Origin: Roseobacter sp. GAI101
GTDB lineage: Bacteria; Pseudomonadota; Alphaproteobacteria; Rhodobacterales; Rhodobacteraceae
Length of the DNA stretch: 64,000 bases
Assembly: GCF_000156335.1 (NCBI RefSeq)
Contig: NZ_DS999213.1
Span: forward strand, 442,538 to 506,537
Reading direction: 5' to 3'
Shown piece after piece: positions 62,766 through 64,000 of the stretch (within the stretch, counting starts at the first letter, position 1; the number at the start of each line of letters is the position of its first letter). Position numbers and translations under genes: made by a program. Under the pieces are notes generated by a model. That model was not told the DNA's origin, ran no database searches, and saw only the letters and a list, made by a program, of their open reading frames with translations.

Positions 62766-63569
62766 TCAGCCGTCGATGCGGGATGCCATGATCGCGATGG
62801 CTTTTTGATAAACGCCAGCGGCGTTCCATTGCTGGATCACATTGAAATTGGTCTGGCCTTCCTGATATCCGCCACCGGGCTGCCAACCTTTCTGGCGCAG
62901 GAAGTTCGCGGTCGAGGCGAGCGCATCGGTCTGGTCGTAGAAATCCACGCGCCCGTCACCGTTGCCATCGACGCCATAGCGCAGGGCGTTGCCGGGCAGG
63001 AACTGGGTGTGGCCGAGTTCACCGTGTTTTGCGCCTTTGGTGGACCCGTTGATCGCCCCTTGGTCTACCAGTTTAAGCGCGCCGATCGCGTGTGGTGCGA
63101 AGAAATCAGAGCGGCGGCAATCATAGGTGAGGGTGGTGATTGCAGAGACGACAGCACTGTCGCCCATGAAGCCGCCAAAGGCAGTCTCCATCCCGTGGAT
63201 CGCGATGATGACGCCTGCGGGCACCCCAAACCGCGCTTCGAGCGACTGGTAGAAGGCAGGATTGCGCGCCTTGCGCTTGCGGCCCTGGGCGACGATCGTA
63301 TCCGCGCCACGCACCTGCATGAATTTGTCCAGCGTGTATTTGAAGGACTTCTGGTTGCGGTCGGCGGCAATCGTCCGGCTCGCGTATTGGGCATTTGCCA
63401 GGGCGTCCAGCCCGCGTTTCCCGACACCGGCCGCCGCCGCTTCTTGGGCAAAGGCGGCTTTCCAGCTGTTAAAGCCACCGGCGTTGTTGCCGCATTGTGC
63501 AGCCGCAAGGGGGGATGCAAGTGCTGACATCACACACAGCGTTGTCGTAAGGGAAAAAATCGGACGCAT
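62766..63569 (-). CDS. MltB-like lytic murein transglycosylase
   Basis: A 267-residue exported enzyme of the SltB/MltB family that cleaves peptidoglycan glycan strands to 1,6-anhydromuropeptides. A signal peptide (1-24, ending PLAAA) precedes mature QCGNN; the Cys is not in a standard lipobox. The catalytic region reads IAIHGMETAFGGFMG (about 121-135), with the catalytic Glu but His in place of the usual Trp. LGHTQFLPGNALRYGVDGNG (about 188-207) replaces the usual GQTQF with GHTQF. It is monocistronic, downstream of glnA on the same strand. Confidence 0.87.
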   Translation of the reverse strand: MRPIFSLTTTLCVMSALASPLAAAQCGNNAGGFNSWKAAFAQEAAAAGVGKRGLDALANAQYASRTIAADRNQKSFKYTLDKFMQVRGADTIVAQGRKRKARNPAFYQSLEARFGVPAGVIIAIHGMETAFGGFMGDSAVVSAITTLTYDCRRSDFFAPHAIGALKLVDQGAINGSTKGAKHGELGHTQFLPGNALRYGVDGNGDGRVDFYDQTDALASTANFLRQKGWQPGGGYQEGQTNFNVIQQWNAAGVYQKAIAIMASRIDG

Positions 63570-63669
63570 TGGTTACCTCTGGATGAAACAATTTGCGGGA
63601 CATTAGCCTTTGCAGATGCGTCTGCCTAGTGACACTGACGTGAATGTGCGATTGGGCGCTGAAACGGCA

Positions 63670-63695
63670 AAGGGCACCCCGATCGGGATGCCCTT
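63670..63695 (-). terminator. Probable terminator of glnA
   Basis: AGGGCATCCCGAT and its near-complement form a strong stem on the minus strand, about 25 bp after the glnA stop, followed by TTTGCCGTTT. Confidence 0.75.
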
Positions 63696-63718
63696 CGTCG
63701 CGTTTCGATGTGCTGTGA

Positions 63719-64000
63719 TCAGCAGCTGTAATACATGCCGAATTCAACAGGGTGGGGTGTGTGCTCGTACTTGTGCACTTCTTCCATCTTGAGTTCGATG
63801 TAGCCTTCGATCTGGTCCTTGGTGAACACGTCGCCGGCCAGCAGGTAATCCATGTCACCTTGCAGTTCTTCCAGCGCTTCACGCAAGGAGCCGCAAACTG
63901 TCGGGATATCGGCCAGTTCTTCGGCTGGCAGATCATACAGGTTCTTATCCATGGCTTCGCCCGGATCGATCTTGTTCTTGATACCGTCAAGGCCAGCCAT
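63719..64000 (-). CDS. glnA: Glutamine synthetase type I, C-terminal part (truncated by window edge)
   Basis: The last 93 residues of type I glutamine synthetase, which condenses ammonia and glutamate with ATP. Recognised from [20 protein letters not shown] (1-20 of this fragment), [20 protein letters not shown] and the C-terminus [16 protein letters not shown], highly conserved in the family. The catalytic core and start lie beyond base 64000. The gene often neighbours glnB in this family; that cannot be seen here. Confidence 0.93.
   Translation of the reverse strand: MAGLDGIKNKIDPGEAMDKNLYDLPAEELADIPTVCGSLREALEELQGDMDYLLAGDVFTKDQIEGYIELKMEEVHKYEHTPHPVEFGMYYSC

Overview
The window is a 64-kb chromosomal segment of a GC-rich alphaproteobacterium, almost certainly a marine Rhodobacteraceae (Roseobacter-group) species. 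The evidence is the gene set: sarcosine oxidase soxBDAG, the c-type cytochrome maturation set ccmABCDG with a detached ccmI, an alphaproteobacterial ATM1-type exporter, a DmdB-like acyl-CoA ligase, a zwf-pgl-pgi operon of Entner-Doudoroff type, and scattered short palindromic intergenic repeats of a kind common in that family. Nearly all of it is densely packed housekeeping DNA. I see no rRNA, tRNA, CRISPR array, intact insertion sequence or prophage. The assignment is by family recognition from translated sequence; no database search was run.

Layout. 0.3-5.8 kb: DUF502 membrane protein, pseudouridine catabolism (psuK-psuG), a divergent pair of exported metal-uptake candidates (DUF4198 protein and HupE/UreJ-like permease) with overlapping starts, and a ThiE-like protein. 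5.9-9.3 kb: TrmJ tRNA methyltransferase, heme A synthase CtaA, M32 carboxypeptidase. 9.6-15.1 kb: a small exported protein with an Asn-Gly-Thr tail, gyrA (reading frame broken by one base), a DUF2855 protein and a radical SAM protein. 15.3-19.0 kb: zwf-pgl-pgi, translationally coupled, behind a LacI-type palindrome. 19.1-23.1 kb: NhaP-type antiporter, GNAT acetyltransferase, hotdog thioesterase and DmdB-like CoA ligase. 23.1-24.3 kb is the only long gene-poor stretch. 24.3-29.3 kb: DusA, a TSUP permease coupled to a 2OG-Fe(II) oxygenase-like protein, a small protein, DUF1289, RuvX and CcmI.

29.5-35.2 kb is the sarcosine oxidase operon, unusual because a small membrane-protein gene with its own terminator lies between soxB and soxD. 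35.4-41.4 kb: SodB, a LOG-family hydrolase, a LysM protein, an ATM1-type ABC exporter and a Bcr/CflA-like MFS pump. 41.4-46.4 kb: an RND efflux pair whose permease is unusually long. 46.7-52.5 kb: YfgM-like and BamB-like envelope proteins, Der GTPase, a TspO-like protein and SerS. 52.6-54.0 kb: a membrane-anchored pentapeptide-repeat protein. 54.3-61.1 kb: yajC-secD-secF, a second TSUP permease, an Mth938-like protein and ccmABCDG. 61.3-64.0 kb: a DUF3445 protein, a Glyoxalase_8-domain protein, an MltB-like transglycosylase and the 3' end of glnA, which runs off the window.

The genes converge on respiration and one-carbon/central metabolism: cytochrome c and heme A biogenesis, NADPH-producing G6PDH, demethylation of sarcosine, oxidative-stress defence and protein export. 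Three single-base losses, all best repaired by adding one C or G, break gyrA once and secD twice. Since both genes are normally essential, I read these as sequence errors rather than real mutations. I did not find a convincing undescribed multi-gene system. The best leads are the interrupted sox operon with an AU-rich hairpin over a ribosome binding site, the overlapping divergent metal-uptake pair with predicted N-terminal histidines, the TSUP/2OG-oxygenase couple, and the enlarged RND permease.
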